Shown here: in pieces, positions 27,048 to 37,001 of the stretch | Layout of the letters: every line of letters starts with the position of its first letter | Position numbering within the stretch: the stretch's first letter is position 1 | Source: Methylobacterium sp. 2A | Lineage (GTDB): Bacteria; Pseudomonadota; Alphaproteobacteria; Rhizobiales; Beijerinckiaceae | NCBI RefSeq assembly: GCF_009806555.1 | Contig: NZ_VUOK01000005.1 | Span: forward strand, 1 to 64,000 | Direction: 5' to 3' | Length of the DNA stretch: 64,000 bases | The notes under the pieces: generated by a model | The model's database searches: none | What the model was told of the DNA's origin: nothing | The model's input: only the letters and a program-made list of their open reading frames with translations | Position numbers and translations under genes: made by a program

Positions 27048-27987
27048 GCCCTTGCCTGAGACCAAAGCCCCGCCCCTCGGCCGCCTCACCATCGTCGGTC
27101 TTGGGCTGATCGGCTCGTCGATCGCCCGGGCGGCCCGGCGCTACGGCCTCGCCCGCACGATCGTGGCTTTGGACCGGGACGAAGCCGTGCGCGAGCGCGT
27201 CCGCGAACTCGGCATCGCCGACGTGGTCACCGGCGACCCGGCGGAGGGCGCGGCCGACGCCGACCTCGTCATCCTGTGCGTGCCGGTGGGTGCCATCGGG
27301 GCGGCGGCGGCCGAGATGATGCCGCATCTCAAGCGCGGCGCGATCGTGTCGGATGTCGGCTCGGTGAAGGGCGCCGTGGTGGCGGCGATCCGGCCGCACC
27401 TGCCCGAGGGCGTCGCCCTGGTCCCCGGCCACCCGGTCGCCGGGACCGAGTTCTCGGGGCCGGATGCCGGCTTCGCGACCCTGTTCCAGGGCCGCTGGTG
27501 CATCCTGACCCCGCCCGAGGGCACCGACCCGGCGGCGATCGAGACCGTCCGCGCCCTCTGGGTCGGGATGGGCGCCAATGTCGAGACGATGAGCGCCGAG
27601 CACCACGACCACGTGCTCGCCATCACCAGCCACCTGCCGCACCTGATCGCCTACAACATCGTGGGCACCGCGGCGGAGCTGGAGGAGGCGACGCAATCCG
27701 AGGTGATCAAGTTCTCGGCGAGCGGATTTCGCGATTTCACCCGCATCGCCGCCTCGGACCCGACCATGTGGCGCGACATCTTCCTCAACAACCGTGACGC
27801 GGTGCTGGAGATGCTCGGCCGGTTCAACGAGGATCTCTCGGCGCTCGCCAAGGCGGTGCGCTGGGGCGACGGCGAGGCGCTGCACGCGATGTTCACCCGC
27901 ACCCGGGCGATCCGGCGCAGCATCGTGGCCTCGGGTCAGGAGACCGCGGCGCCGGATTTCGGCCGGCCGCGGCCGCCGGAGGAATAG
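27040..27987 (+). CDS. tyrC: Prephenate/arogenate dehydrogenase
   Basis: TyrC-type enzymes oxidatively decarboxylate prephenate or arogenate on the way to tyrosine. The NAD-binding motif [15 protein letters not shown] is near the N-terminus; further signatures are [30 protein letters not shown] and the substrate-binding [22 protein letters not shown] 27040, preceded by GAGG, overlaps the hisC stop codon by eight bases; the frame is open back to 27007 without a ribosome site. Length 315 residues, usual for the family. Confidence 0.93.
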   Translation: MPEPLPETKAPPLGRLTIVGLGLIGSSIARAARRYGLARTIVALDRDEAVRERVRELGIADVVTGDPAEGAADADLVILCVPVGAIGAAAAEMMPHLKRGAIVSDVGSVKGAVVAAIRPHLPEGVALVPGHPVAGTEFSGPDAGFATLFQGRWCILTPPEGTDPAAIETVRALWVGMGANVETMSAEHHDHVLAITSHLPHLIAYNIVGTAAELEEATQSEVIKFSASGFRDFTRIAASDPTMWRDIFLNNRDAVLEMLGRFNEDLSALAKAVRWGDGEALHAMFTRTRAIRRSIVASGQETAAPDFGRPRPPEE

Positions 27988-28053
27988 GGGGCTGGCCGCC
28001 TCGCGGATTCACACCTCACCCGTCGCAGAAGAGGAGCAATTGGCTCCGCGCAT

Positions 28054-28080
28054 CTCCCTCCCCCGCAGAGGGGGAGGGAG
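28054..28080. repeat. G/C palindrome, type B copy (tyrC-msrA spacer)
   Basis: CTCCCTCCCCC and GGGGGAGGGAG form a perfect 11-bp stem with loop GCAGA, between two converging genes. The same type of palindrome occurs at 34658-34681, at 52511-52538 and twice inside the island at 17111-17218. In this position it could also act as a bidirectional transcription end. Confidence 0.65.
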
Positions 28081-28124
28081 GGCGCCTCACTCCGTCACAC
28101 AAGCGGGAGAGGGTGCCCGCAGCC

Positions 28125-28841
28125 TCACGCCGGCGGGCGGTTGACCAGCACCGGCTGTGCCGCCGTCCGCTCCGGGAACAGGGCACGCAGGGCTTCGAGC
28201 TTCGGCGCATCGTTGGCGGCGATGTACGGGTGCCCGGGGTGCAGGGCCATGAAGTCCTGGTGGTAGGCTTCCGCCGGGTAGAAGGCGGCACCCGGCTCGA
28301 TCCGGGTGGCGACCGGGCGCGCGTAGGTTTTCGCCGCGTCGAGCTGGGCGATGTAGGCCTTGGCGATCCGGGCCTGCTCGGCATCCTGCGGGAACAGGGC
28401 CGAGCGGTACTGGTGCCCGGTATCGGGGCCCTGGCGATCGACCTGCGTCGGGTCGAGGGCGACCGAGAAGAAGATCCGCAGCAGCTCGTCGTAGCGGATC
28501 TGGGCCGGATCGTAGGTGACCGCCACGGCCTCGGCATGGCCGGTCGCGCCGCTGCTGACCGTCCGGTAATCGGCGTCGGCCCGGGTGCCGCCGGCATAGC
28601 CCGAGACCGCGCTTGTCACCCCGCGGACGTGCTGGAACACCCCCTGCACGCCCCAGAAGCAGCCACCCGCGAACACCGCCACGTGCGCGCCCGGCGCCTC
28701 GGCCGAGTGGGTCGCGGGCTCCGGCAGGCGGCGGGGCGCCTCCTCGGCCAGCGCCGGCAGGCGCGGCAGCAGGATTGCGGTCGCGAGGCCGAGCCCGAGG
28801 ACTGCCCCGAGGATCGGGCGGATCGTATCGCGAAGAGCCAT
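28125..28841 (-). CDS. msrA: Exported peptide-methionine (S)-S-oxide reductase, one-cysteine type
   Basis: MsrA repairs oxidised methionine. The catalytic motif GGCFWGVQGVFQHVRGV and the signatures GHAEAVAVTYDPAQI, GHQYRSALF and YHQDFMALHPGHPYI are all present in a 238-residue protein. An N-terminal signal or membrane segment (IRPILGAVLGLGLATAILL) directs it to the periplasm. The only cysteine in the whole protein is the catalytic one; usual resolving cysteines near the C-terminus are missing, so regeneration must use an external reductant (inference). Confidence 0.92.
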   Translation of the reverse strand: MALRDTIRPILGAVLGLGLATAILLPRLPALAEEAPRRLPEPATHSAEAPGAHVAVFAGGCFWGVQGVFQHVRGVTSAVSGYAGGTRADADYRTVSSGATGHAEAVAVTYDPAQIRYDELLRIFFSVALDPTQVDRQGPDTGHQYRSALFPQDAEQARIAKAYIAQLDAAKTYARPVATRIEPGAAFYPAEAYHQDFMALHPGHPYIAANDAPKLEALRALFPERTAAQPVLVNRPPA

Positions 28842-28980
28842 GCTGTCCTCCTGGCGGATGCTGCAAGACCTTTCGCCCTCGGGCGCGATCCGGTTACGCG
28901 CGCGGCAGGCCGCATTGCGGCGGCGGCCGCATGGGTCTAGGCACCCGGCAAACCTTTAATCTGCGCGCAGGACCCGTCCC

Positions 28981-30222
<1,242 letters not shown>

Positions 30223-30270
30223 GGAGGTCTCAGCCCTCGGCCTGCCTGTTGCGCGATCGAAGGCCGGGCC

Positions 30271-30681
30271 TCACCCGGCCTCGATATCGGTGAGCGGAAA
30301 ATCGTTGCCCTTGCAGAGCAGCGGGACTTGGTGGGCGCGGGCACACGCGTAGGCGAAACAGTCGCCGAAGTTGAGGCTGGCGGGATGCCGGCCCTTCCCG
30401 AAACGGTCGTAGGCGTCGAGGGCTCCGTCGGCCGCTTCGGGCGGGACGGCCAGGATCCGAATGCCGGCGTGGTCGAGATAGGCGCGCACGGCGTCGCGGG
30501 CATCCGGAACCGTGAGGTCGAGGTGGCGCGCCACCGCCACGGCGGTCTCCCAGACGGCCAGGGGCGAGGTCATGCGGCGGCGTGCCTGCTGCAAACGGGC
30601 CACGAGGGTGTGGGCGTCAGGCTCGTCGATCAGAATGGCCGTGAGGGCCGAGGCGTCCACGAACATCGGGATCTGCGTCAC
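30271..30681 (-). CDS. vapC: VapC-type PIN-domain ribonuclease toxin
   Basis: A 136-residue PIN-domain toxin that cleaves specific RNAs. The acidic metal site is visible as Asp in MFVDASALTAIL, Glu in LAVWETAVAVAR, and two Asp in LNFGDCFAYACARAHQVPL and CKGNDFPLTDIE. The GTG start at 30681 overlaps the antitoxin stop codon (GTGA). A perfect hairpin lies 12 bases upstream on the transcript and may limit toxin translation. The toxin converges with trpB. Confidence 0.92.
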   Translation of the reverse strand: MTQIPMFVDASALTAILIDEPDAHTLVARLQQARRRMTSPLAVWETAVAVARHLDLTVPDARDAVRAYLDHAGIRILAVPPEAADGALDAYDRFGKGRHPASLNFGDCFAYACARAHQVPLLCKGNDFPLTDIEAG

Positions 30682-30920
30682 CCGCGCTCGTAGAGCCTGT
30701 CGATAAACGCCTTATCGACAGGCTTCGGATTCGGTCCGGCTCGTTGATGGAGCGCGCGGACGAAATCCGACGTCCACGCGACCAGATCCTGTTTGCCGGT
30801 CTGGCGCACGATCTCGTTCTGGAGTGCGCGCCGGACTGCGTCCGTCTTGCTTGTGCCCAGCAGGGTCATGAGTTGGGTCGCGAGCGCATCGACCTGCGGA
30901 TCCTTGACGTAGAGCGGCAC
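30678..30920 (-). CDS. vapB: VapB-type antitoxin
   Basis: This 80-residue protein begins MPLYVKDPQVDALATQLMTL, the DNA-binding part of the Rv0623-like VapB family, and continues GTSKTDAVRRALQNEI. The C-terminal tail (VDKAFIDRLYERG) would bind the VapC active site. The start is GTG 30920 with GAGG upstream. The gene encodes near its 3' end an exact 13-bp inverted repeat (30694-30724). A small dyad upstream is a likely autoregulatory operator. Confidence 0.9.
   Translation of the reverse strand: MPLYVKDPQVDALATQLMTLLGTSKTDAVRRALQNEIVRQTGKQDLVAWTSDFVRALHQRAGPNPKPVDKAFIDRLYERG
30694..30724 (-). other. Perfect 13-bp hairpin at the vapB/vapC junction
   Basis: AGCCTGTCGATAA (30694-30706) and TTATCGACAGGCT (30712-30724) are exact inverted repeats with a five-base loop. 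The stem is inside the last codons of vapB and ends 12 bases before the vapC GTG, so on the mRNA it borders the vapC ribosome-binding region. Confidence 0.75.
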
Positions 30921-30936
30921 CCATAGACCTCTGGAA

Positions 30937-30947
30937 TATCCCGGATA
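30937..30947. promoter_or_regulatory. Candidate VapBC operator
   Basis: TATCC-C-GGATA is a perfect dyad, followed by a second palindrome GGATATCC (30943-30950), starting 17 bases upstream of the vapB start codon. VapB antitoxins usually bind such inverted repeats in their own promoter; binding here is inferred. Confidence 0.4.
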
Positions 30948-31024
30948 TCCCTATGGTATATCTTCGGTCGCGGCAAGGCGGAAGGTCGAAGCCTTGGTAC
31001 GGCGGATCCACGCCTTCGGCCGCC

Positions 31025-31597
31025 TCACCGCACCGTCACCTGATCCTTGATCCGTTCGTAGACGGCCCGGCTGAGTACCCGCTTCGACAGGAGCTGATCC
31101 ACCGACGCGTAGGGGCGCTTGGCGACGATCGCCCGGCCGATGGCGCCCCCGCCCCGCAGGCGGTTGAGATCGGCCACCGAGGCGGTGTTCAGGTCGACCA
31201 CCGCCAGGGCCCGGGGCCCGGCACTGTCCTCCGCCCTGTCGATCTCGGCCTGTCCGGCCGCCTCCTGTCGCTGTGGCTGAGCCGGATCGGCCGGGAAGGC
31301 GAGGGCGTCTGACGGCAGCTGCACCGGGGCGGCGGGCGCTGCGGCCGTCTGAGGCGGAGCGGCGGCCTGGGGTGGGGCGTTGCTCCCCGGGTCAGATCCG
31401 GCCGCCGGGTCCGGGGCGGGCGGCGGCGGGGCCGGCTGGACGACGGCCGGCGACTCGGCCACCTGAGCGGGCGGGGGCGCGGCGGTGGACACCGGCGCGG
31501 GAGGCGGGCTCGGCAACAGGAATTGCACCACCGCGGCGAGGATGCCGGCGATGATGAGGAGAATAGAAATTCTGAGGATTGCAGGTCCGCTGAGCAC
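31025..31597 (-). CDS. Membrane-anchored helix-hairpin-helix (ComEA-like) protein
   Basis: A 190-residue protein with one N-terminal membrane helix (LRISILLIIAGILAAVVQFL), a long proline/alanine-rich spacer (about residues 28-125) and a C-terminal ComEA-type HhH domain: VVDLNTASVADLNRLRGGG, AIGRAIVAKRPYASVDQLL, AVYERIKDQVTV. Such proteins bind DNA non-specifically outside the cytoplasmic membrane, and some alphaproteobacterial members have no link to transformation. No competence genes lie nearby, so the role is open. Confidence 0.82.
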   Translation of the reverse strand: MLSGPAILRISILLIIAGILAAVVQFLLPSPPPAPVSTAAPPPAQVAESPAVVQPAPPPPAPDPAAGSDPGSNAPPQAAAPPQTAAAPAAPVQLPSDALAFPADPAQPQRQEAAGQAEIDRAEDSAGPRALAVVDLNTASVADLNRLRGGGAIGRAIVAKRPYASVDQLLSKRVLSRAVYERIKDQVTVR

Positions 31598-31698
31598 GCA
31601 CCACTCGACGAGGTCTACGCCACTATAATGCTACAGTTTATGCTTTCGTCGCGTATCGGCCAACCGGTCGGCGTTCTTCCCCACGGGATGACGCCGCG

Positions 31699-33543
31699 AT
31701 GACGGAGCGGACGGCCCGCCCGGGAGCACGCCTCGGCGCCCTGCGCCACCTGCCGACCCTGGTCCGGGAGATCGCGGCCGCGAGCCCGCTCCTGCTCGCC
31801 GCGAGCCTGTCCTTGCGGCTCCTGGCGGCCTGCCTGCCGGTCCTGTCCCTGTACCTCGCCAAGCTGATCCTCGACGGGATCGTGGCCGAGCATGCCCGGC
31901 CGGCCCCGGATCCGGGGCTCGCCGCGTGGTTCGCCGATCCGGGCCGGGCGCGGCTCGCGGGGCTGGTGGCGGCCGAACTCGGGCTCGCCCTGGCCTCGGA
32001 TCTCGCCGACCGCCTCACGAGCCTCACCGAGACCCTGATCGGCGACCTCTACGCCAACGCGGCCTCCTTGCGGCTGATGGCCCATGCCGCGGCCCTCGAC
32101 CTCGCGCAGTTCGAGGACAGTGCGCAGCAGGACCGGCTGGAGCGGGCGCGCCGGCAGGTCAGCGGCCGCACCGGCCTCATCGGCACGGTGCTCTGGCAGT
32201 TCCAGTCGGTGGTCACCCTGGCTTCCCTGGCGGCCGGCGTCGCGGCCTTCACGCCGTGGCTGATGGTCCTGATCGCCGCCGCCCTGGTGCCGGCCGTGCT
32301 CAACGAGTGGCACTTCACCCAGGCCGGCTACCGCCTCGCGTGGTTCCGCAGCCCGGAGCGGCGCCGCCTCGACTACCTGCGCTACGTGGGCGCCAGCGTC
32401 GAGACCGCCAAGGAGGTCAAGCTCTTCGGCCTGTCGGGCTACGTGACCGGCCTCTACGCGCAGGTGGCCGGGCGGCTGCTCGCGGAGAGCCGGAGCCTCG
32501 CCGTCGCCCGCGCCCGCTGGGGCTTCGTCTTCGCGAGCCTCGGGACGCTCGCCTATTACGGCGCCTACGCGGTGATCGTCTGGCGGACCGTGGCGGGCGC
32601 GTTCTCGGTCGGCGACCTCGCCTTCCTGGCCGGCGCCTTCCAGCGCCTGCACGGCGGCATCAAGGAGATGCTGCTCGGCTTCACCCAGATCACGAACCAG
32701 GCGCAGTATCTCGACGATTTCTATTCGTTTTTCGAGATCCGGCCGCAGATCCGGACGCCCGCTCACCCGCGTCCTGTGCCGAGTCCGATCCGGGAGGGGC
32801 TGGTCTTCGAGGATGTGGGCTACCGCTATCCCGGCACGGACACCTGGGCGCTGCGCCATCTCTCCTTCGCGGTGCGGGCCGGCGAGACGGTGGCGCTGGT
32901 CGGCGGCAACGGCGCCGGCAAGACCACGATCGTCAAGCTGATGACCCGGCTCTACGACCCCCACGAGGGCCGCGTGCTCCTCGACGGCGTGCCGCTGCCG
33001 GATTACGACCTCGATGACCTGCGGGCGCGGATCGGCGCGATCTTCCAGGATTTCGTCCGGTTCGACCTCACCGCCGGGGAGAACGTCGCGGTCGGCCGGA
33101 TCGGGGCCGCCGCGGATGCGGACCGCATCGCCGCCGCCGCCTCGCGGGGCCTTGCCGCGCCGGTGATCGAGCGCCTGCCGGAGCGCTACGCCCAGCCGCT
33201 CGGCAAGCGCTTTGCCGGCGGCCTCGACCTTTCGGGGGGCGAGTGGCAGAAGATCGCCCTGTCCCGGGCCTACATGCGCGCGGCCGAGATCCTGATCCTC
33301 GACGAGCCGACCGCCGCCCTCGACGCCCGGGCCGAGCACGACGTGTTCGCGCGGTTCCGGGACCTCTCGGCGGGGCGCGCCACGGTGCTGATCTCGCACC
33401 GCTTCTCTACGGTGCGGATGGCCGACCGCATCCTGGTGCTGGAGGCCGGCCGGGTCCTGGAGGAGGGGAGCCACGCCGCCCTGATGGCCCGGGGTGGCCG
33501 CTACGCCGAGTTGTTCACCCTCCAGGCCGAGGGCTACCGGTAG
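31699..33543 (+). CDS. ABC exporter, fused membrane and ATPase domains
   Basis: A 614-residue half transporter. Membrane helices fill residues about 25-320 (for example LLLAASLSLRLLAACLPVLS and the LGTLAYYGAYAVIVW segment). The nucleotide-binding domain has Walker A GGNGAGKTTIVKL, signature LSGGEWQKIALSRAYM, Walker B ILILDEPTAALD and the H-loop VLISHRFSTV. Homodimerisation is expected. The substrate cannot be told from sequence. It is followed by eipB on the same strand after 143 bases, so a link with the envelope is possible but not shown. Confidence 0.9.
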   Translation: MTERTARPGARLGALRHLPTLVREIAAASPLLLAASLSLRLLAACLPVLSLYLAKLILDGIVAEHARPAPDPGLAAWFADPGRARLAGLVAAELGLALASDLADRLTSLTETLIGDLYANAASLRLMAHAAALDLAQFEDSAQQDRLERARRQVSGRTGLIGTVLWQFQSVVTLASLAAGVAAFTPWLMVLIAAALVPAVLNEWHFTQAGYRLAWFRSPERRRLDYLRYVGASVETAKEVKLFGLSGYVTGLYAQVAGRLLAESRSLAVARARWGFVFASLGTLAYYGAYAVIVWRTVAGAFSVGDLAFLAGAFQRLHGGIKEMLLGFTQITNQAQYLDDFYSFFEIRPQIRTPAHPRPVPSPIREGLVFEDVGYRYPGTDTWALRHLSFAVRAGETVALVGGNGAGKTTIVKLMTRLYDPHEGRVLLDGVPLPDYDLDDLRARIGAIFQDFVRFDLTAGENVAVGRIGAAADADRIAAAASRGLAAPVIERLPERYAQPLGKRFAGGLDLSGGEWQKIALSRAYMRAAEILILDEPTAALDARAEHDVFARFRDLSAGRATVLISHRFSTVRMADRILVLEAGRVLEEGSHAALMARGGRYAELFTLQAEGYR

Positions 33544-33686
33544 TCCCCAGGATTGCCCGATTCCCGGAGCCTGCTATCTGCGGCGGACTGAGAGCCTCTC
33601 GCAGAACTTCCGCTGCGCTGTCGCGGCCAGAGGGAGAACGCCCGGTGCCCGGGCCTTTTGTGAGGCGCTCCGAACCGAGGTCATCC

Positions 33687-34628
33687 ATGCGCCTGCGCCT
33701 CCATCGACTGCTGACGGCCGGCCTCCTCGTCTCCGCCTGGAGCGCGCAGGCGGCCCCCGTCGTCTCCGAGCCGCCCGGCCCCGCGCCCGGGGCCCCGAGC
33801 CAAGCTCCGGCGCCCGCTCCGGCGCCCGGGATCGTGCTCGCCAACCACCGGGCCGTCTACGACCTGTCGCTCGACGAGGGCGGCAGCAGCCGTTCGGTCG
33901 AGAGCGCCCGCGGGCGGATCGTCATCGACTTCCGGGGCGATGCCTGCCGCGGCTACACGATGCTGACCCGGCAGGTGACGGAGCTGTCCTCCGGCGAGAC
34001 CGGGTCCCGCCTGTCCGACATGCGCAGCACCACCTTCGAGGGCGGGCAGGGCCGCGAGTTCCGGTTCAAGACGACGACGCTGACCAACAACCAGCCCGCC
34101 GCACCGGTGGACGGGACCGCCACCGAGCAGGGGAACGCCGTCACCGTGAAGCTCAAGGGGGGCGCCAAGCCCTTCACCGTCGAGGGACCGGTGCTGTTCC
34201 CGAGTGAGCATATGCGCCGCCTGATCGAGGCCGCGCGGGCCGGCCAGTCGACCCTCTCGGTCAAGGTCTTCGACGGGTCCGACGACGGCAGGAAGGTCTA
34301 CGACACCTTCGCGGTGATCGGCCACACGGAGACGGCCCCGGCGCCGGCCTCCGGCTCCACCCGGGACAAGCCCCTGCGCGAGGGCGCGATCGCCGGCATG
34401 CCGCACTGGCCGGTCCGCCTGAGCTACTACACGGAGGGTGCCGGCGAGCGCACGCCGATCTACACCCTCGGCTTCGACCTCTACGAGAACGGGGTCAGCG
34501 GCGCGCTCAAGCTCGATTACGGCGACTTCGCCATCCTGGGCGACATGACCGCCCTCGACATCGACGCCACAGCGGGGAAGGGCGACAAGGAGGCGGCCAA
34601 AGACGCGGGCAAGGGCTGCACGCCCTGA
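33687..34628 (+). CDS. eipB: EipB-like periplasmic envelope integrity protein (DUF1849)
   Basis: ATG 33687 follows CCGAGG and gives 313 residues with a signal peptide (LLTAGLLVSAWSAQAAP) and a proline-rich linker. The mature part has the DUF1849 pattern: VLANHRAVYDLSLDEGGSS, GRIVIDFRGDACRGYTMLTR, the VEGPVLFPSEHMRRLIEAAR region and YTLGFDLYENGVSGALKLDY. EipB in Brucella is a spiral beta protein with a conserved disulfide; here Cys in DACRGY and Cys in the C-terminal KGCTP could form it. It probably maintains the cell envelope. Confidence 0.85.
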   Translation: MRLRLHRLLTAGLLVSAWSAQAAPVVSEPPGPAPGAPSQAPAPAPAPGIVLANHRAVYDLSLDEGGSSRSVESARGRIVIDFRGDACRGYTMLTRQVTELSSGETGSRLSDMRSTTFEGGQGREFRFKTTTLTNNQPAAPVDGTATEQGNAVTVKLKGGAKPFTVEGPVLFPSEHMRRLIEAARAGQSTLSVKVFDGSDDGRKVYDTFAVIGHTETAPAPASGSTRDKPLREGAIAGMPHWPVRLSYYTEGAGERTPIYTLGFDLYENGVSGALKLDYGDFAILGDMTALDIDATAGKGDKEAAKDAGKGCTP

Positions 34629-34657
34629 GGACGGATCGAGGACGGGTCCGCGGCACT

Positions 34658-34681
34658 CCCTCCCCCCCTTCGCGGGGGAGG
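34658..34681. repeat. G/C palindrome, type B copy (eipB-DUF3572 spacer)
   Basis: CCCTCCCCC and GGGGGAGGG form a perfect 9-bp stem with loop CTTCGC, between the converging eipB and DUF3572 genes, like the copy between tyrC and msrA. Confidence 0.6.
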
Positions 34682-34701
34682 GGTTTGCGCGAAGCCCTGC
34701 C

Positions 34702-34998
34702 TCACGCCCATTCGTCGTCCGGCCGCGGCGACAGGCGGTGCCACGCCGCGGCGATCCGCTCCGGCTTCACGTCGAGCCCCTGTGCACAGGCGAGGAGCAC
34801 GTTCTCGTCGCCCATCACGTGGTCGAGGACGCCGACCAGAAAGCCCGGCTCCCGGACGCTGGCGCGCAGCGTCTCGAGGTCGAGACCGGTCGCCGCCAGG
34901 AACGGCAGGAGTCGGTCCTCCTCCCCCGTGATCCACAGCAGAACGTCGAGGGCCAGCCGCTCCGCGGCCTCATCCCCTTGAAGAGGTTTGCCATTCAT
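34702..34998 (-). CDS. DUF3572 family protein
   Basis: From ATG 34998 the product has 98 residues and the all-helical DUF3572 pattern: [60 protein letters not shown]. These proteins are confined to alphaproteobacteria and have no known function. The gene is immediately divergent from divK, an arrangement I recall as frequent in rhizobia and methylobacteria. ATG 35004 or GTG 35037 are alternative starts; none has a clear ribosome-binding site. Confidence 0.8.
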   Translation of the reverse strand: MNGKPLQGDEAAERLALDVLLWITGEEDRLLPFLAATGLDLETLRASVREPGFLVGVLDHVMGDENVLLACAQGLDVKPERIAAAWHRLSPRPDDEWA

Positions 34999-35078
34999 CA
35001 ACATGTGAACGCTACAAAGGTGATGGAGGGGCTTCACCGCCCGCTAATCATGATCGGCGCGCACCGGGACATCGGATC

Positions 35079-35450
35079 ATGAAGAAGACGGTGCTGATCG
35101 TCGAGGACAACGAGTTGAACATGAAGCTGTTCAACGACCTCCTGGAGGCGAACGGCTACGCGACGCTCAAGACCGCCCACGGCATCGAGGCGATCGAGCT
35201 GGCGCGCGCCCACCATCCCGACCTGATCCTGATGGACATCCAGCTTCCGGAGGTCTCGGGCCTCGAAGTCACCAAGTGGCTCAAGGAGGATGACGACCTC
35301 AAGTCCATCCCGGTCATCGCCATCACGGCCTTCGCCATGAAGGGCGACGAGGAGCGGATCCGCGAAGGCGGCTGCGAGGCCTATCTCTCGAAGCCGATCT
35401 CGGTCGCGAAGTTTTTGGCAACGGTTCGCGCCTATCTTGAGCCGCGGTGA
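35079..35450 (+). CDS. divK: Single-domain response regulator of the cell cycle
   Basis: DivK transmits polarity signals from PleC and DivJ kinases toward the CckA-CtrA pathway. The 123-residue protein is only a receiver domain, with [20 protein letters not shown], the phosphoacceptor Asp53 in [16 protein letters not shown] (same position as in Caulobacter), [13 protein letters not shown] and [16 protein letters not shown]. It is followed by pleD on the same strand after 131 bases, the order known from Caulobacter and relatives. Confidence 0.94.
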   Translation: MKKTVLIVEDNELNMKLFNDLLEANGYATLKTAHGIEAIELARAHHPDLILMDIQLPEVSGLEVTKWLKEDDDLKSIPVIAITAFAMKGDEERIREGGCEAYLSKPISVAKFLATVRAYLEPR

Positions 35451-35581
35451 GTTCCGAGGGGCACACCGTTGAGGCGGTCCCCCGCGCGATCCGGGGGGCC
35501 GCCTGAACCGTCTGTCCCGATGCGCGGCCGTATCGCGACCCGCCCGTCCCGGGCCGCCCTGCCGCGCGTCAGCGAGGAACC

Positions 35582-36955
35582 ATGTCGGCCCGCGTCCTGA
35601 TCGTCGACGACCTGTTCCCGAACGTGAAGCTTCTGGAAACGAAGCTCGGGCTGGAATATTTCGACACCCTCGCCGCCATGAACGGCCGGGACGCCATCGC
35701 GATCTGCGAGAAGGGCCTGTGCGACCTCGTCCTGCTCGACGTGATGATGCCCGGCATGGACGGGTTCGAGGTCTGCCGCCATCTCAAGGGCAACCCGGTC
35801 ACGGCCCATATCCCCGTGGTGATGGTCACGGCCCTCGACCAGCCCTCGGACCGGCTGCGGGGCCTCGACGCGGGCGCCGACGACTTCCTGACCAAGCCGG
35901 TGGACGACACCGCCCTGTTCACCCGGGTGCGCAGCCTCGTGCGGCTCAAGGCGGTCACCGACGAGTTGCGTCAGCGGGCGCTGGCGTCGCGCGAGTTCGG
36001 GATCGGCGATCCCCTGGCGCGCGCCGCCGCCGAGACCGGCCTCGACGCCCGGATCCTGCTGATCGAGGACCGCCCCGGCTCGGCCGAGCGCTTGGCCGGC
36101 GCCCTGCGCCAGCACCATGCGGTGACGATCGAGCCGGATCCCCAGGCCGCCCTGGTGCTGGCCGCCGAGGGGGCGTTCGACCTCGCCCTGGTGAGCCTCG
36201 ACCTCGACGGGTTCGACGGCCTGCGCCTGTGCAGCCAGCTCCGGTCGCTGGACCGGACCCGGGCCATGCCGCTGATCATGCTGGCGGAGGCGCATGACCG
36301 CGCCCGGGTGGTGCGCGGGCTCGATTTCGGCGTCCACGACTTCCTGATGCGCCCGGTCGACCGCAACGAGCTGATGGCCCGGGCGCGCACCCAGGTGAAG
36401 CGCAGGCGCTTCACCGACGCCCTCCGGGGGGCGATGCAGGCCTCCCTGCAGCTTGCCGTGACCGACGCGCTCACCGGGCTGCACAACCGGCGCTACCTCG
36501 ACAACCATCTCGGCGCGCTGTTCGCGGAGCCCGGTGCCCGGCATTCGGCGCTGGCCACCCTCATCCTCGACATCGACCATTTCAAGCGGATCAACGACGG
36601 TTACGGCCACGAGGCCGGGGACGAGGTGCTGCGCGGCTTCGCCGACCGGGTCCGCCAGCACACGCGCCCGGTCGACATCGTGGCACGCTACGGCGGCGAG
36701 GAGGTGGTGGTGATCCTGCCGGAGGCCGGCCTCGCCGAGGCGCAGGCGATCGCCGAGCGCATCCGCGAGCGGGTCGAGGCGGTGCCGTTCCCGGTGCAGC
36801 GCGCGACCCGCTCCATCGGCGTGACGGTCTCGATCGGCGTCGCCGTGCGGCACCCGGACGACGCGGATCCCGGCGCCATGCTCCGGCGGGCCGATCTCGC
36901 CCTCTACCGGGCCAAGGCGGCGGGGCGGAACCGCGTCGAGCACCAGGCCGCCTGA
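35582..36955 (+). CDS. pleD: Diguanylate cyclase response regulator
   Basis: PleD makes cyclic di-GMP when phosphorylated and controls the motile-to-sessile change. Domain order: receiver 1 (residues 1-120) with Asp53 in LVLLDVMMPGMDGFEV, a degenerate receiver-like domain (about 150-280), and the GGDEF domain (about 295-455) with VARYGGEEVVVILPEAG. The allosteric I-site RxxD is present as RPVD, five residues before GGEEV, so product inhibition is expected. ATG 35582 has GAGGA upstream. It follows divK. Confidence 0.94.
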   Translation: MSARVLIVDDLFPNVKLLETKLGLEYFDTLAAMNGRDAIAICEKGLCDLVLLDVMMPGMDGFEVCRHLKGNPVTAHIPVVMVTALDQPSDRLRGLDAGADDFLTKPVDDTALFTRVRSLVRLKAVTDELRQRALASREFGIGDPLARAAAETGLDARILLIEDRPGSAERLAGALRQHHAVTIEPDPQAALVLAAEGAFDLALVSLDLDGFDGLRLCSQLRSLDRTRAMPLIMLAEAHDRARVVRGLDFGVHDFLMRPVDRNELMARARTQVKRRRFTDALRGAMQASLQLAVTDALTGLHNRRYLDNHLGALFAEPGARHSALATLILDIDHFKRINDGYGHEAGDEVLRGFADRVRQHTRPVDIVARYGGEEVVVILPEAGLAEAQAIAERIRERVEAVPFPVQRATRSIGVTVSIGVAVRHPDDADPGAMLRRADLALYRAKAAGRNRVEHQAA

Positions 36956-37001
36956 CGCCGTATCCCGCGGGCGATTCCGGCCGTCCGTCCCCGGGCCGGG
37001 C

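Noticed and set aside
31025..31597. Competence locus around the ComEA-like protein
   Set aside because: No comEC, comF, pilin or DNA-uptake genes are adjacent; the HhH protein alone does not support a competence system.
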